Shown here in pieces: positions 23,804 through 37,105 of a DNA stretch of 64,000 bases. The notes beneath the pieces were generated by a model. The model saw only the letters and a program-made list of their open reading frames with translations, did not search any database and had not been told where the DNA came from. The DNA is from Punctularia strigosozonata HHB-11173 SS5. Taxonomy: Eukaryota > Basidiomycota > Agaricomycetes > Corticiales > Punctulariaceae. The position numbers were made by a program, and so were the translations under genes. How positions within the stretch are numbered: the stretch's first letter is position 1; every line of letters starts with the position of its first letter. The stretch is from NCBI RefSeq assembly GCF_000264995.1, contig NW_006767435.1, positions 302,042-366,041 of the forward strand. Reading direction: 5' to 3'.

Positions 23804-24542
23804 ATTGGTCTCGCGGACTACGACAGGTATGACTTTCGTAACGTGGACTCTGAACGCGACTGTAGTACGACATAGAGTACTGAATGTATTAGATACATTT
23901 GCACCAGGTGCGTGGCGGTATATCGGCTTGCGTGGTTCACAAAAGCCGGGAAACACCGGAGTGTATGGCTGTCCCTGTTTATGGACCGTGCCCGGTAATA
24001 TACCTACCTCGCCTTACGAATCGTGTAACTACGGCTCGGGGGACGCTGGGGTGAGGACCATTATCGACCGCAATACGGAATCCGAGCGCGTAAACCCTAT
24101 CAGCGCTTCAGCGACCGAGAGCCGTCTGCAGCGCGTGCGGTACGGGACTTCGGTATGGTGCTCCGCTGCTGTTCTGAGCATCTCGTTGTCAAACGATTCT
24201 GACCTCATTGCGCAACTACTTCATAGATCAATGGATTTGAGAATCGACCACAATTTTCAGAGCGTGTACTTAGCTGCAATGCACTTGAGTAATGTCAGGC
24301 GAGCCGAAAGTGCTCACCGCTAAGTTAGCTCTGCGGAGTTGTACCGTGAAGCCGCACGTGATCCCAGCAGTGTTCAATGTTTGGCTGTACCGTCACAGCA
24401 GTCTCAATATTCCGCGCCGTACTGCGCCGTTCACAAATTTCTTAATTTTAACAAGTGTTATAACAAGCCAAGCGAGGATTGGGACGGCGAACCGACCCCC
24501 TTCCAGTTCGATCTCCGCCCTGGCGCTCCAGGGCGCTCCGTT

Positions 24543-24583
24543 CCCCGCGGAAGAAACCTTCGATCACATGACGAGGTGACGTC
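24543..24583 (+). promoter_or_regulatory. candidate CreA-like and CRE-like sites upstream of alpha-galactosidase
   Basis: CCCCGC at 24543-24548 fits the reverse complement of the fungal carbon-repressor consensus SYGGRG. TGACGTC at 24577-24583 is a bZIP/CRE-type core. Both lie 115-160 bp before the start codon. Such short motifs occur by chance in GC-rich DNA. Confidence 0.3.
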
Positions 24584-24698
24584 GAGGGCCAAAGCGCCGG
24601 CGGTACCCCGCAGCTGCAGACCGCGACCGCGACCCCGCACTTAAACCCGTAGATCGCGGTCCTCCCTCCGTGCTTGAGCTCGACTATCGCTAGACACC

Positions 24699-26923
24699 AT
24701 GCTGAACCTCAGGCTACAGCCTGTCTTGGTGCGGCTGTTTATATATATTGCCGCAGTCTCGGCGGTGAACAACGGTCTGGTCTGTACGTCTTGACTGAGA
24801 GACGATGCCGTATGAGCTCACGCCGAGTGTGCGACATGTGCGCAGGCGAGGACGCCTGTCATGGGATGGGTGCGCACTCATGCATTTGCTTATGGGAATG
24901 AAGATGACCTTCGAGATAGAACACATGGAATAGGTTCGTCTGCGGGATAAACGAAGAACTCATACTCTCGAGCGCGAAGCTTCTCGTGAGCACGGGGCTG
25001 AAGGATGCGGGCTATAACTGTACGCGATACCCCCGTTTGACCGTGCCCGTGTCTTCTAACACCTTCTAGATGTGAACGTTGACGATTGTACGCGTCCTCA
25101 CTTTCTCTCCATCTGGGCCTCGGAGTCTACAATTGCGTCGCAGGTTGGCATGCGCCTGAGAGAGCCAGCGATGGATCTCCTGCATGGGACCCGAACACAT
25201 TCCCGAGGGGTATCAAAGCCCTCGCCGATGACGTGCACGACTTGGGCTTGAAGGTGTGTAGCTCGCCCGCCGCTTCGTAGATTGCATATCAAAAGCACAA
25301 CCTGTCAGTTCGGTATATACAGCTCAGCCGGAACGTGAGCGACACCACAGAGTGACGTTGACTGTCTTTGTCATTCAAATTGCTTCTAGAATGACCTGTC
25401 AGCGTCGATTTGGCTCACTAGGCTACGAAGAAATCGACGCGAAGGCATACGCCGAATGGGGCGTTGACCTTCTTAGTGGGTACCGCGTACTTATCTTCGT
25501 GTGTCCCCTTCGTAACCGAGCTCCGATTATAGAGTACGATAATTGCTTCAACGACGGCCTCTTCGGAAACGAAACCGTATCGTATCATAGGCAAGATTAG
25601 TCCATCAATACTTTGTGACATTACTGTTATTTAATACTCCTTGTAGATATGCCAAGATGGCCAACGCGCTGAACGCAACTGGACGACCCATTGTCTACTC
25701 CATGTGCAATTGGGGCCAAGATCTCTCCTGGACATGGGCTGGCGTACGTCACCGAGGCCCGGCATCCTCACACTGAGACTGACCTATCCACACAGAAAAT
25801 AGCAAACATGTGGCGTATGTCGGGCGACATCTCGGATGTGCGTCGGATGCTCACTTCTTGTCGCGCTCTCCTGGACGTACTGAATGAGACTCATCACACC
25901 AGGATTTCGACGGATACGATTCGCGGTGTCCCTGCCTGCAACTGGAAAACTGCACCGAGTTTGGCTACTGTGGGTTTAGATGATGGAGTCATCATGCATC
26001 GTCACTGATGACGTCCTGCGGACGGCAGACTGCTCTGCCGTGCGTATACTGGACTGGGCAGCGGCGATGCTCGAATACTCCGAACCCGGAGCATGGAACG
26101 ACCTCGATATGCTGGAGGCAGGGACTTACGTTATGATCAGAGATTCTGGAATGCTGATCGACTTGACGTGTAGGTCGGGAATGGCGGAATGTCGTACGAC
26201 GAATACGGTAGGTCCCTCTGCGCGCAATGTAATGTATTGTCTTAATCACCAATATCTCCAGTATCACACTTCTCGCTGTGGGCACTAGTGAAGAGTCCGT
26301 TGATTCTGGGGAACGACCTCGCCCAGATGGTGAGATAACATCAAGTCTGTTCAACTTTGAGAAGACTCTGTTGCTGACACGACAACCGTAGTCTGACGAG
26401 ACGCTGGAGATCATCACGAACGATGCAATTATAGCCGCCAACCAAGATCCTCTCGGTGTCCCTGCTAAACGGGTATGGAAGCGTGACGATCTCGAGCTTT
26501 GGGCAGGCCCTCTGCACGACGGGTCAGTCATCGGCTCAACGGCTGTCTTGCGGTACAGCTAACATCTAGCACCAGGTCTACCGTCGTCGCCGTGCTCAAC
26601 ACCGCAGACCACAATCAAACGATCGACCTCGAGTTCAGCGATCTGCCAAGTCACCTCTCCGTAAGCTCGGGCTTCTCAGTCAATCGGACGCTTGAGTGCT
26701 GATGCATTCATGCAATTGTTAGGGCACGAAATATACGGCTTACGACCTTTGGCAAAAGGCCGATGACTCGTCTTCGTCGTCCGAGCTCAAAACACGCTGG
26801 GGCCGCGTCATCGGCGCGTATGAGGCGTCGATCCCGAGCGTGGAGCTTAAGCTGCACCAGACGAGGGTGTTCAAGATCGTGCCCGAGGATGATGTGCGCA
26901 AGTTTGTCGTTCAGGTACAGTGA
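24699..26923 (+). CDS. secreted GH27 alpha-galactosidase
   Basis: Seventeen exons give 438 residues: 24699-24779, 24846-24869, 24920-25019, 25070-25087, 25144-25253, 25309-25334, 25390-25475, 25533-25590, 25647-25743, 25796-25837, 25903-25969, 26029-26117, 26174-26207, 26262-26329, 26392-26522, 26576-26660, 26723-26923. A signal peptide ([14 protein letters not shown]) precedes the GH27 barrel: [36 protein letters not shown] (nucleophile Asp near 151), MCNWGQD, WRMSGD (acid/base Asp near 211), [17 protein letters not shown] and SPLILGNDL. It would release alpha-galactose from galactomannan and raffinose sugars outside the cell. A beta-sandwich C-domain follows. Exons of 18, 24 and 26 nt are unusually small. 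Introns 8 and 12 appear to start with GC. Every junction keeps the frame and a conserved motif. Confidence 0.9.
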
Positions 26924-28840
26924 GCGCTCGACATGTGTCCAATGCTACGAAAAAGAACTCTGTAAAGTAAAATGTAATGCTTCCACAATGTACATCTCAC
27001 GGTGTCTTGGAGAAAACGCGCTGTGATGTACCCGTCTTGAGGCAGATAGCGTGGCGTACACGGTCGAACGTAGCTGGAACGTCGAACGCACTGCCTTGGC
27101 AGGGTTCTCGCCGCCGACTCGCATGGGCAGTGGTCTGTGGTCAGCCAGTCCGCGATTCCATTGGACCGTGTTCTTATGTATCATGGGAGCCGCCGGTCTA
27201 TTGACGATGTGGGTCTGCCGTAATGTATGCGGACGTGCCTCGATAATGTACGATGTAGATTTTGAAGCTAGACCCTGACAGGAGCGCGCGGAACGACGGA
27301 CGTGAGAATACACATTGAATCCGAGAGTGCCATTTCGCGCCGATCGTTGTTCGTGTGCGGTGCACGTCAGTACAATCAGACGTCATCAATTTACCGGTGG
27401 TCTCGGGCGCCTGTGATGTTGGATAACGAACGATCTCGCAGACAGACGACAACATCAGGGTAACAGGGCCGATAGAAGAATCCTCTGATTTTCTGCAATG
27501 ATGCATAGACAACCGAACTCAGAGAGCCGGAAGTTTGATGTATATGGACATCTTAAAGATAAGATGAACGTAGAAGCGATCATTGGGTCATAGCACTTGT
27601 CCGACTCACGAGGAAACTCCCGTCTTCAGAGACGATACCGTCGCAACAGCATACGGCGGCTCTGTGATCCAATGGATGCTTTGCTCTGTGACGGCGCGGC
27701 GAATCTCGACCCCGAGCCGGCATTGTAGTACGAAGAAGACCGTGTGGGATCCTACGCGGCTGTATCTTGGACAACTCTGGCAGTTTGTTCTTCCGGGCTA
27801 ACAAGAATCGAAGCGGGACGTTGAGCATAATCAAGTCCGGGAGCAGTCGAAAATGGCTGTTTTGTGCACTTGGTGTACCATGCATAACGCCTCAACGACC
27901 GATCGCTGCCAGTGGCGTTTTGTACCGGGCATGTCGGTATGGTCAGAATGCATATAGCGCCCACGCTTTCCTGATCTATTATCCTGCGGTGCGCGTAAGT
28001 GTCATGGCTACGGTCGATTGATTAATGACTGACAGCATCACCGCGGCACAGTAGAAAACAATGGCACGATATTGGGTTGAGCGGCCTCTGATCCGGGTTT
28101 TGGGTGCTGCCAGTCAGCCGTGCGACGTGGTTTGAATACCTGCATCTTGCGTGCATCTGTTCCAGCCATTGCGTGTTCGCTTCGGAAATCAACGTGCGCA
28201 GTATCAGACAGAAACGACGTCTCTCATAAATGAGTTTTAGATGCTCTATCACTGTCAATGGTCTCCGTTGGATAGCGTTCCAGGTCTCTGAATGCATTGT
28301 ATACTTACACGGCCGTCCGACAGACCTGAGTTTCCGAATAGAAGGGTCGACTTCTAGCACAAAATGTCTCGGCAAGCCGCAGAAAAAGCAGAAAATAGGT
28401 TTCTTGAGTCGCCTGCTTCCTGGTGCTGAAGACTTCGAGACTAAACCAACTGCATCGCCAAGTCGCATCCGAACTTCCTCGGCTCGAATAGAGTTGCATT
28501 TGCGGCGGTATAGTGGTCGGATCCGCCTCCGAAGCCAAAGGTTCACTAAGTGCGAAGTCGCGGAGCGTGTCGACATACCGTCGCAAAGTGGTCAGATTGC
28601 CAGCGCAAGCGCAGAAAGAACGACGTCGCAGCCCAAATCTCTGCGACATCGCTACGAGCACTATATCAGCGGAGCCCGGATCGGAGTCGCCCAATCTAGG
28701 CCGCATCTCCGCCCAGGCAAGGGTGCACCGCCACCGCGCCGTGCCGGCCCCGGCTTGGGGTCCGCCCTGCGCTCGCCCCTTGTCTTCAGGCTTGGCCCGC
28801 TGCGTCCGCCGCCTGGATTTGCTTCCGCTCGCCGTCGCAG
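26924..28840. other. region between alpha-galactosidase and adenylate cyclase
   Basis: 1.9 kb without a supported gene. The longest frames (28022-28576 minus, 28230-28862 plus) overlap each other and lack domains. A hydrophobic stretch reads from a plus frame near 27170-27230 but no gene could be built. The right end should contain the cyclase promoter and leader. Confidence 0.4.
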
Positions 28841-31800
28841 ATGGCCTCGACGTCGGCGCTGACGCTCGATGTGCCCCCGACCGACTTTGTCTCTGCCTCC
28901 GCCATCGCACGTGGGCCAGCCCCCACCACCCCTGGCGATCTCGACACTGCCGACATCGCGCCGTGGTTGGACGAGCCGGTGAGCACATCGTGCGACTTGT
29001 GACTTTCGTCTTGGTGTTGATTTGTCGCATGCGGTCTCCAGCCAGCGCCTCCGCCCAAGGAGAAACAACGCTCGTTTGGGTTTACACAAAAGGCCTCATT
29101 CGCATCGTTTGCGTCCGGCAGGGGCAGCACATCTGGCGCAGCCGCCCGAGAGCGCGAAAGGGAGCGTGAACGAGACCGACTCGACTCTGCATCTTTCTCG
29201 ATCAGCTCAACATACCGCCCCTCTAATGGATCAGTGTCCCCCGGCACGCCGTACCTTTCGACCGCCAATCTTGCCTCTTCCTCCCTAACGCTCTCCATAC
29301 CCCCGCCTGACTCCGTCGCCACCTCCTCCGACCGCGCCGGACGCCCCATTACCAAGAAGGCTTCCGCGATGACGATAGGCTTCAAATCCCTCATCTCTCG
29401 TCGCTCGAAATCGCGCCTACGCGGCGGAGCGACTACGACGTCGCCGACGTCCTCCACGCACTCCACGATTCCTCCCGTCCCAGCTTTGCCCTCCCCTACC
29501 TCAAACTCTTTCCTCCCGCTCGGTGCGCCGCCGAGTCCTCCTCCAAGCGAACGCCGAGGGTTCAGAGCAAGAAGAAAGAAGCCTGGAGAGAAGGACCGGG
29601 AGAAGGACGGAAGGCCAAGCAGTGCAAAGGATAGAGGGCGGGGAAAGGGGGGGACTGGACTCGGAGAGAGTGAATGGGGAACACCGAACGAACCAGAGCT
29701 TAGGCTCGACACGAATCTCGACAACATGGAAGGCGTCGTGGATCCTCTAGCTCTCGCCATGGCGCTCCCGAGCGGTTCGGCCGCGCTTACACCACCTTCA
29801 AATGGGTTCGGAGAAGGCAGCGTCATCCGGGGAGGCTCTCCTAGGACAAGTCACGACAGGAGTGACGCATATACCTACCGCGACGACGACGACTCTTCCG
29901 AGTTCTCCTACGGCCTTCCCAGCGCTGGGCGCTTCCGCGATCCCTGGGCGCCGATGTCCGACAGCTCTTCCTCTCGTCACCGCATTCCGCATCCCTACAC
30001 ACACGCCGATCGCAAGGTATCTCCCAAAACGATCGTTGTCCCGCCCTCGCCCTCCTTACCGTCGCACCCCCGCACGCAGTCCAGTCCCGACGCCCAGACG
30101 CCACTAAACGGCGAGGAGCGCCTGGGCCTAATGCAGCTGGAGAACGGGAGCTCTCCGAGCTGGACGGCCCCCGAGAGTTGGTTCGTGGACAGCAGCAAAC
30201 AGCAGGAGGACGAGGATGCGCTCTTGTGCTCGTCTGATGAGGATGTGACGCATCAGCAGTACCCCGGTGCGCCGCAGAACCGGGAGAAGGAACGGAAGGA
30301 GCGCGACAAGGATCGAGAGCGCGATAAGGACCGCGCGGACCGGTATAAGGACCCGCCCAACAGCGGTTTCGATCGCCTCGACCCCGCGTCAGCAGAACGT
30401 GAGCGCGAGCGGCGCGAACGGAGGAAGTCTAAGCGTCACTCGCGGCCCCTTCCGCCGTCGGCAAGCCCGTACCAGAGCTACAAGATCAGGATCTACAGGG
30501 CGAACAACAGCTATCATGTGGTGTCGATCGCCCCGGTGGTGACTGTCGAGGACCTGGTCCCCACGCTGAACAAGAAACTGCTGCTCGGAGCAGACGTAGA
30601 AGCGCATCGGTTGTACATCAAAGAGCGAGGTCGAGGTACGCTGCATGGTTGCAGATAAGTTGCTTCGCCGGATGCTGATGGCCTGATAGAACGCGTCTTG
30701 GCTGCGACAGAGCGTCCTGCAAATATCATGCGTAAGCGGCTGCAGCAGGCTGGGTATGACTTTGCGGACCGGCTGGAGACCATGGGCTTGGAGGATCTGA
30801 GCTTCTTGATGAAGTTTGTGTACAAGAGCAACTTACTAGGGCCCGCGGTATGTGTCCTTTCTACCCGGTCATCGTCCTAATACGCGCATATATGCTAACA
30901 TGCGATGCACTCCGTGTGTATAGGAGGAAGATTTGAATCTTGAGAACTTCGAATTTATCGACCTCAATGCGCGTGCGCTGAAGACGGTGCCGATTATCCT
31001 ATACACACATGCGCCTAGTATCGTCAGCCTGAACCTCTCGCGGAACCCTATGGTTGAGATACCACTAGACTTCGTCCAGTCCTGCACCACCTTAAGGGAA
31101 CTCAAGCTCTCGAACATGGCTATGAAGAAGGTCCCACAATCCGTCCGGTTCTGCTTGCCGTTGCACCGGCTTGACCTCACCTCTAACCGCATCGGTGACC
31201 TCAACGAAGCCGGGCTGGACCAGTTGCCCGAGTTAGTCTCTCTACGGTTGCAGAACAACAAAATGTCGGAGCTGCCGTGGTACTTCGCGCGCATGAGCGG
31301 GCTGACTGTTCTCAACATTTCGAACAACAAATTCCGGCGCCTGCCCGCGGTCGTTTGCGAGATGACGGGCCTGCTCGACCTCGACATCTCGTTTAACAGC
31401 ATCGAGGAGCTACCCGAGGAGCTCGTGCAGCTGCGCAAGCTCGAGCGTTTCGTCATCGTTGGCAACCGCATCACACGTTTCCCTGCGGAGTGCGCCACGC
31501 TGGAGAGGCTGAGCGTCCTCGACTGCCGACGGAACGCTATTACCGATTTGAGCACGGTCGCGATGTTGCCTAGCCTAACGCAGCTTCGGGCGGACCACAA
31601 CGCGATACATGCACTCGAGCTGTGCCTCGGACCGCAGCTTTCCAAACTGGAGGCAGCGAACAACGACATCACGCAGCTAACGCTCATGCCGGGACCGTTA
31701 GGGAGCCCGTACAAGCTCACGACGCTCGACGTCTCGCACGCGAAACTTTCTATGCTGGACGAGAATGCTCTATCGCAGCTCATCTCGCTCACGACGCTCA

Positions 31801-34800
31801 AGCTCGACCACAACTCCTTCCGTGCGATCCCAGAAACGCTCGGCAATCTCGCGCAGCTTACGACTTTCTCTTGCTCAAACAACCAGCTCGATGCGCTCCC
31901 GAGCACGATCGGGCAGCTGCAACGGCTTGAGACACTGAATGTGAACAGCAACAGTCTCACTGAGCTGCCAGCAGAGCTGTGGAATTGCGCGAGCCTGCTC
32001 GTGCTGAACGCGACGAGTAATCTACTGGAGACGTGGCATGACCCGCCGCTGCAGACGCTCCCGGCTGTCGCACCACCGCCGACCCTTACCGTCACTCACG
32101 TGGCAACTGAGCATGGCATATATGGCGATCGCAAATTGTCGACCGCAGACTCGATAGCGTCCCAGAAGGATCGAAACCGGCTCCTTCCCCCACTTGCGCA
32201 CTCGCTCGAGAAGCTCTATCTCGGCGAGAACCGGCTCACGGACGACGTGCTCATCCCGCTCACCATCCTCCGCGAGCTCAAGGTGCTCAACTTGTCGTTC
32301 AACCTGATCCAGGACCTGCCACCGTCCTTCTTCCGCAACCTGTCTAATCTAGAGGAGCTGTACTTGAGCGGGAACAAGCTCAGCGCGATCCCGACTGAGG
32401 ATCTGCACAAGCTCACGAAGTTGACGACGCTGTTTTTAAACGGGAACAAGCTTCAGAGTTTACCGCAAGAGCTGGCTAAGTTGACGAGTCTGCAGGTGTT
32501 GGATGTGGGAAGCAACGTGCTGAAGTACAATATCATGAACTGGGAGTTTGATTGGAACTGGTATCACCAATTCACTTCTCATAATCACCTCCGGATACTG
32601 ATATCATGTGCAGGAACTTCAACGCGGGTCTGCGGTATCTCAACCTGTCCGGGAATAAGCGACTGGTGATCAAACCCGACACATCGAGCCGCGGTCACTC
32701 CCTCGACCGAGATCAGCGGCGCGTACTCGCCGACTTCTCCGCCCTCACTCAGTTGCGGGTCCTCGGCCTTATGGACGTCACTACGACGTTTTTGCCCAAC
32801 ATCCCTGACGAAGGAGAAGAACGACGCATTCGAACCTCGTCGTCCGAGGTTAACCGCATGGGCTACGGCATCGCTGACTTCCTCGGGATGACGGACCACC
32901 AACTGACGATGGTCGACCTCGTTAAGCCCGAGTTTCGCGAGCGACCGAACGAGGCCGTCTTCGCCATGTTCGGGCGGGCGCAGCCGCACACGAGCAATAA
33001 CAAGCTCAGCAAGTGGCTCGGCGACAATTTCGTGCAAGTCTTCAGTAACATGCTCAAGGACCTCGACCAGGAGCAGGGCGAAGGCGCGGAACACGCATTG
33101 CGTAGAACGTTCCTGAAGCTGAATAAATACATGTACGACTATCTACTTAGCCAGGCCGCCTCCCAGCGCAAGTCAAGTCAGGCCAGCGCATCGACGAACG
33201 CGACGAATCTTCGGGACTACACGCTAATTCGGAGCGGTGCCGCCGGGATAGTGCTCTATTTCGTGGATAAGACGATGTACGTGGCCAACGCGGGCAACGC
33301 CCTCGCCGTCGTTTCCCGACAGGGCGATGCACGTCCAGTTTCAAGGAAGCACGATCCGTTCGACCGTGACGAAGCTGCCCGGATCCGCGCGGCGGAGGGA
33401 TTCATAACGCCGAGGGGCCTTGTCAACGACGAGATTGACGTCTCTCGTGGTTTCGGGTTCTATCACCTCCTCCCTGTCGTTAACCCTCGCCCGGACATAT
33501 GCGCCTATGAACTCTCCCCTCTGGACGAGTTCGTCATCGTGGGCAATCGCGGCTTGTGGGACTACGTCTCGTATCAGACCGCTGTGGATATCGCTCGTAC
33601 TGAACGCGCGGATCCCATGATCGCTGCCCAGAAGTTGCGAGACTTTGCCATCAGCTACGGCTCTGAGGGCAGCACGATGATCATGGTCATCTCTGTCGGC
33701 GATCTCTTCAAGGATACCACGCGCCCGCGTCAGGCAACCCTGGATTCGATCATCGACCCACAGGATTATCCTATGTACCGCCGCGTCCGAAGAGGGGATA
33801 TCTTCGACCTCAGCATCAACCGCCTGGACCCAGAGGTGCCGCCTCCTGTGGGCCACGTCGCCATCGCGTTCACCGACATCCGGAACTCGACCCATCTCTG
33901 GGAAGTCAATTCTGGCATGCCCACGGCGATGCGACTACACAACAACCTACTCCGTCGCCTGTTGCGGTTCTGCGGCGGCTACGAAGTCAAAACGGAAGGT
34001 GACGCATTCATGTGCTCCTTCCCGACATCGCTTGCCGCGCTATGGTGGTGCCTTTCCGTGCAAAGCCAACTTCTGGACCAAGCTTGGCCACTGGAGATCC
34101 TTGAGTGCGAAGATGGGCAGGAGATCAAGGATAACGAAGGCCGAACAATCGCGAAGGGGCTGTCCGTCCGTATGGGCATACACTGTGGCTACCCCGCTTG
34201 CGAACCCGACCCAGTCACGCATCGGATGGACTACTTTGGCTCCATGGTGAACAAGGCCGCTCGAGTGAACGGCAGTGCGGCGGGTGGTCAGATCGCCGTT
34301 AGCACCGACGTCATCCGCGAGATTCATGCAAGTATTCACCGGACCGAGCCAGCCACAGAACACTCCCATCGCCAGCCACAGCAAGCCATCGATGCCATCA
34401 ATCGGATCGGCATCAAGCTATTCGAGAAGGGCGAGGTGAAGCTCAAGGGCATTGAGCTCCCGGAGCGACTCGCTATCGTCTACCCCGCGGAGCTCGCGGG
34501 CCGCGAGGAGCTCGAGCAAACTTCGGAGGCCTCGAAGGTTTCGGCATCCCGCGTTCAGTTCAGCGTGGAACAGATTCGTGAACTCGCCGCGCTGTGCATC
34601 CGGCTCGAAACGCTGACCACCTCCCGCGTCCTGCGCCCGCACCCCACGAGCAACCGTGGAACTGAGGCCGACGCGGCTGACTCTGACTCTGTCTTCGTTC
34701 ATTGCGACCCAAACCTCCTTCTACCTGCCATTAGTGACAAGGCCACTGACACCGACCTCAAAATGCTGTTGGTATCCCTTTCCATTCGGATTGAGAACGC

Positions 34801-34936
34801 ATTGGCGACTTTGGCTCTCAAGTACATCAGAGAAAGTGTCGCCGGACCCACTGTTATTTCCGCCCTGCAAACCAGTGGTTTGGATGACAAGACGCTCTCG
34901 CTGCTCAGAACTTTATGTACCTCGTCTCTCGTCTAG
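28841..34936 (+). CDS. CYR1: fungal adenylate cyclase
   Basis: Five exons (28841-28978, 29042-30635, 30690-30847, 30924-32560, 32614-34936) give 1,949 residues. It makes cAMP from ATP at the membrane, feeding PKA. Order: a long disordered N-terminus (to about 520) with Arg/Glu-Arg runs; a Ras-association domain (about 525-610, YKIRIYRANNSYH); about twenty leucine-rich repeats (about 640-1190); a PP2C-like domain (about 1258-1560, AVFAMFGRAQ, YVANAGNALAVVSR); and a class III cyclase domain (about 1580-1790). The last keeps metal Asp residues in FTDIRNST and EGDAF, the adenine-selecting Lys in EVKTEGD and Asp in MDYFG, and the catalytic Arg in NKAARVNG. The start at 28841 opens the first frame after several stops; an upstream leader exon is possible. 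Confidence 0.95.
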
Positions 34937-37105
34937 GTGTATATATGCGCTCATCTTTTTCTACCTCGTTTCTTTCTCTGCTCCTCATTGGCAAGTAACT
35001 TATTGAATTGGTTGCACAACGTCGTCTTTCCTTGGTCATTTGCGGATGTAACGTAGACAGGTAGTCGTGTTGTCGATGGTTTGTATGCAAGTGTACTAGT
35101 CGGTTCAAGTTCAGGACCCCGCGCAGGTGCTAGGTAGTCTTGCTTATGCTCGTGCCGTCATCCAAGGTGCACTTCGCGTGGCATCTGTGTTCACCTGTAC
35201 CATGTGTTCACTGATCGTTGACACTTCATTTGAGTGAACGCCGCAAGATATATGTAGTTACGTTACAAAATTGCTTCTGAAAGGGACCGACTACCCTTGA
35301 TGTCTCAGAGGGACACACATGGCAGGAACAGCACATTTGAGATCGAGAGGCATCTGAATGGATACTTACTCAACACTCGCTCTCGCGCCTGCGGCACCTG
35401 TGAGGGAGACTGACGGCGGAATGATCTTCCAGCGAGGGCGTTGGAAATTCTTCAGCAATCGGTTCCCTCGCATTCAACGATTATGTACTGTGTCGAACCT
35501 TAGTGGACATAATGTCCATGACCATAAGATCCTGGCTGATAAGCCATACCGACACACCCGGGCTACTTATCTTCGCTGTTTGGATCTGTGAAGAACGCTG
35601 TGGCGGTGGCGTTGTGGCAGAAATTTCCAAGAAAGTCGAGGCCAATGCCAGCAGAGTACTTAGCTAAGGACCCTGTATGTTCGTTCTCCATGTCTCTTAG
35701 GCCTCGCCGGATACACCGAAGTTATCACTAATGGGTAAACAACATACCACCGGTACGGTACGATCGACGCCTCTCAGAATCGCATTATCGCTGATCCCCA
35801 GTAGAGATTGCGATATCAGTTTTGGGTAACTCGGCCAGCAGGTGTAGGAAATTGCCGGAGCTTCGTATGTGCAATGCAGGACCTTCCTGTTCAGCGCGCA
35901 GACTTCGGATAGTCCGCATTGCGCAGCTGCCTTCCACGAACCATCTTGTTCGGACTCTGCTTGACGTATGATGGATCATACCTGGTACTACTTCAGCCGA
36001 GTAAGGGAAGATAATGCTGAAGTTGGATAGCGCAGGTGCCATGACCGCCAAGTCGTGAGATTTCGTTCGTGTGTACCGGAGACATCCTCGGCTGTATTCA
36101 ACAACATCAGCACGATGTATCCGGGAAAGAAATATATGGCTTATGCACGAGTTTTGACAACACCGTGTTATCCTCCGAAGCCATCAGCGTTTGTATTGAG
36201 GATTCTGTTCTTGCCAGAGAGATCCGTAGAGAAATTCCATGCTTAACGGTCACTCGTCTTGGCATGATTGATCCCATACAATCCAGGTGAATAAAAGTGC
36301 CTGCTTGTCGCTGGCTCAACAAGGCAAATGCAGTAAACAGCGGTAGCCATGAGGTGAGATGCCTGCCCCAGCACCACTTGCGGCACTTACCACTGGGTTC
36401 TTCGCCACGCGAAAGGAAGGAAGCCCGAAGATTGGGCCCAACAGAATGGCGATCGCGCCCTCGTGCTGGACTGCTGCGCTGTCGCCGGAACGAACCTTCT
36501 GCTCCTGAAGGAATATAGCCAAGTCTCACTGAAGCATCGTTCGTGCAGGACTCCAGATCAAACTGTATTCAGATGCGCCGCTGGTGGCACAATATCCTAT
36601 TGATCGTGATTCTACCCGAGAAGAGCAGATATGGTTTCCCGTTTCATCTCTGGGAACCTAAACAGCCGGAGCCGACACGTAGACGTTACTCACCGTTGCC
36701 CATGACGGAGAGAATCAGTACACGAGGGTGCAATGTTCACGAGATGTTCAGCGGCAAGAACGACGCATGACAAGCACCGCGAATGAACGAGTATCCCGAC
36801 TCTGTATTTTGTTGTCTACAGAGGCCGCTTTGCCTTCGTTTTGTGAACATTATCGTGGAAGGCGACCATGGAGTCCGGCCCAAAGACGTCGCAGTCTGAA
36901 AGCCACGCGGAAACAAGCTGGGGAAGGCTTCGAGGCGGAGTTCAAACCGGTTCTCACGTGGAGGCTTAACCTCTTTGCACCCTCCAGCCTGTACTGTCGT
37001 CGGCTTGCCCCTCTCCTGCCCCCATCTTAGAATCCGGCTGCGTGAAAGTGAACTTGTACTTACACCTCAAGGCCTTGCGATCTATCCCGGAGGGCTAGTT
37101 TCACC
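34937..37105. other. region between adenylate cyclase and phosphodiesterase
   Basis: About 2.2 kb. No clear gene; one possible minus-strand spliced frame is listed at 36250-36703. The right end presumably holds the phosphodiesterase promoter, and could hold upstream phosphodiesterase exons that I could not identify. Confidence 0.4.
36250..36703 (-). CDS. possible small spliced gene, unidentified
   Basis: On the minus strand an ATG at 36703 (MGN...) is followed by a GTGAGT donor. An exon at 36504-36391 reads EQKVRSGDSAAVQHEG and ends at a perfect GTAAGT donor. A CAG acceptor at 36301 leads to a short hydrophobic end with a stop near 36250. The splice signals are good, but the first exons do not join in a unique frame and no family was recognised. 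Confidence 0.2.

Larger units (their letters stand above)
22366..24698. other. region between divergent CDS1 and alpha-galactosidase genes
   Basis: About 2.3 kb. The left end should hold the CDS1 promoter and the right end the alpha-galactosidase promoter. In between, one short acidic-tailed frame (23445-23803) is annotated separately; nothing else was supported. Confidence 0.45.

Noticed and set aside
28022-28862. Overlapping frames of 184 and 210 codons upstream of adenylate cyclase
   Set aside because: They occupy opposite strands of the same DNA and neither shows a motif; the cyclase start at 28841 does not need them.
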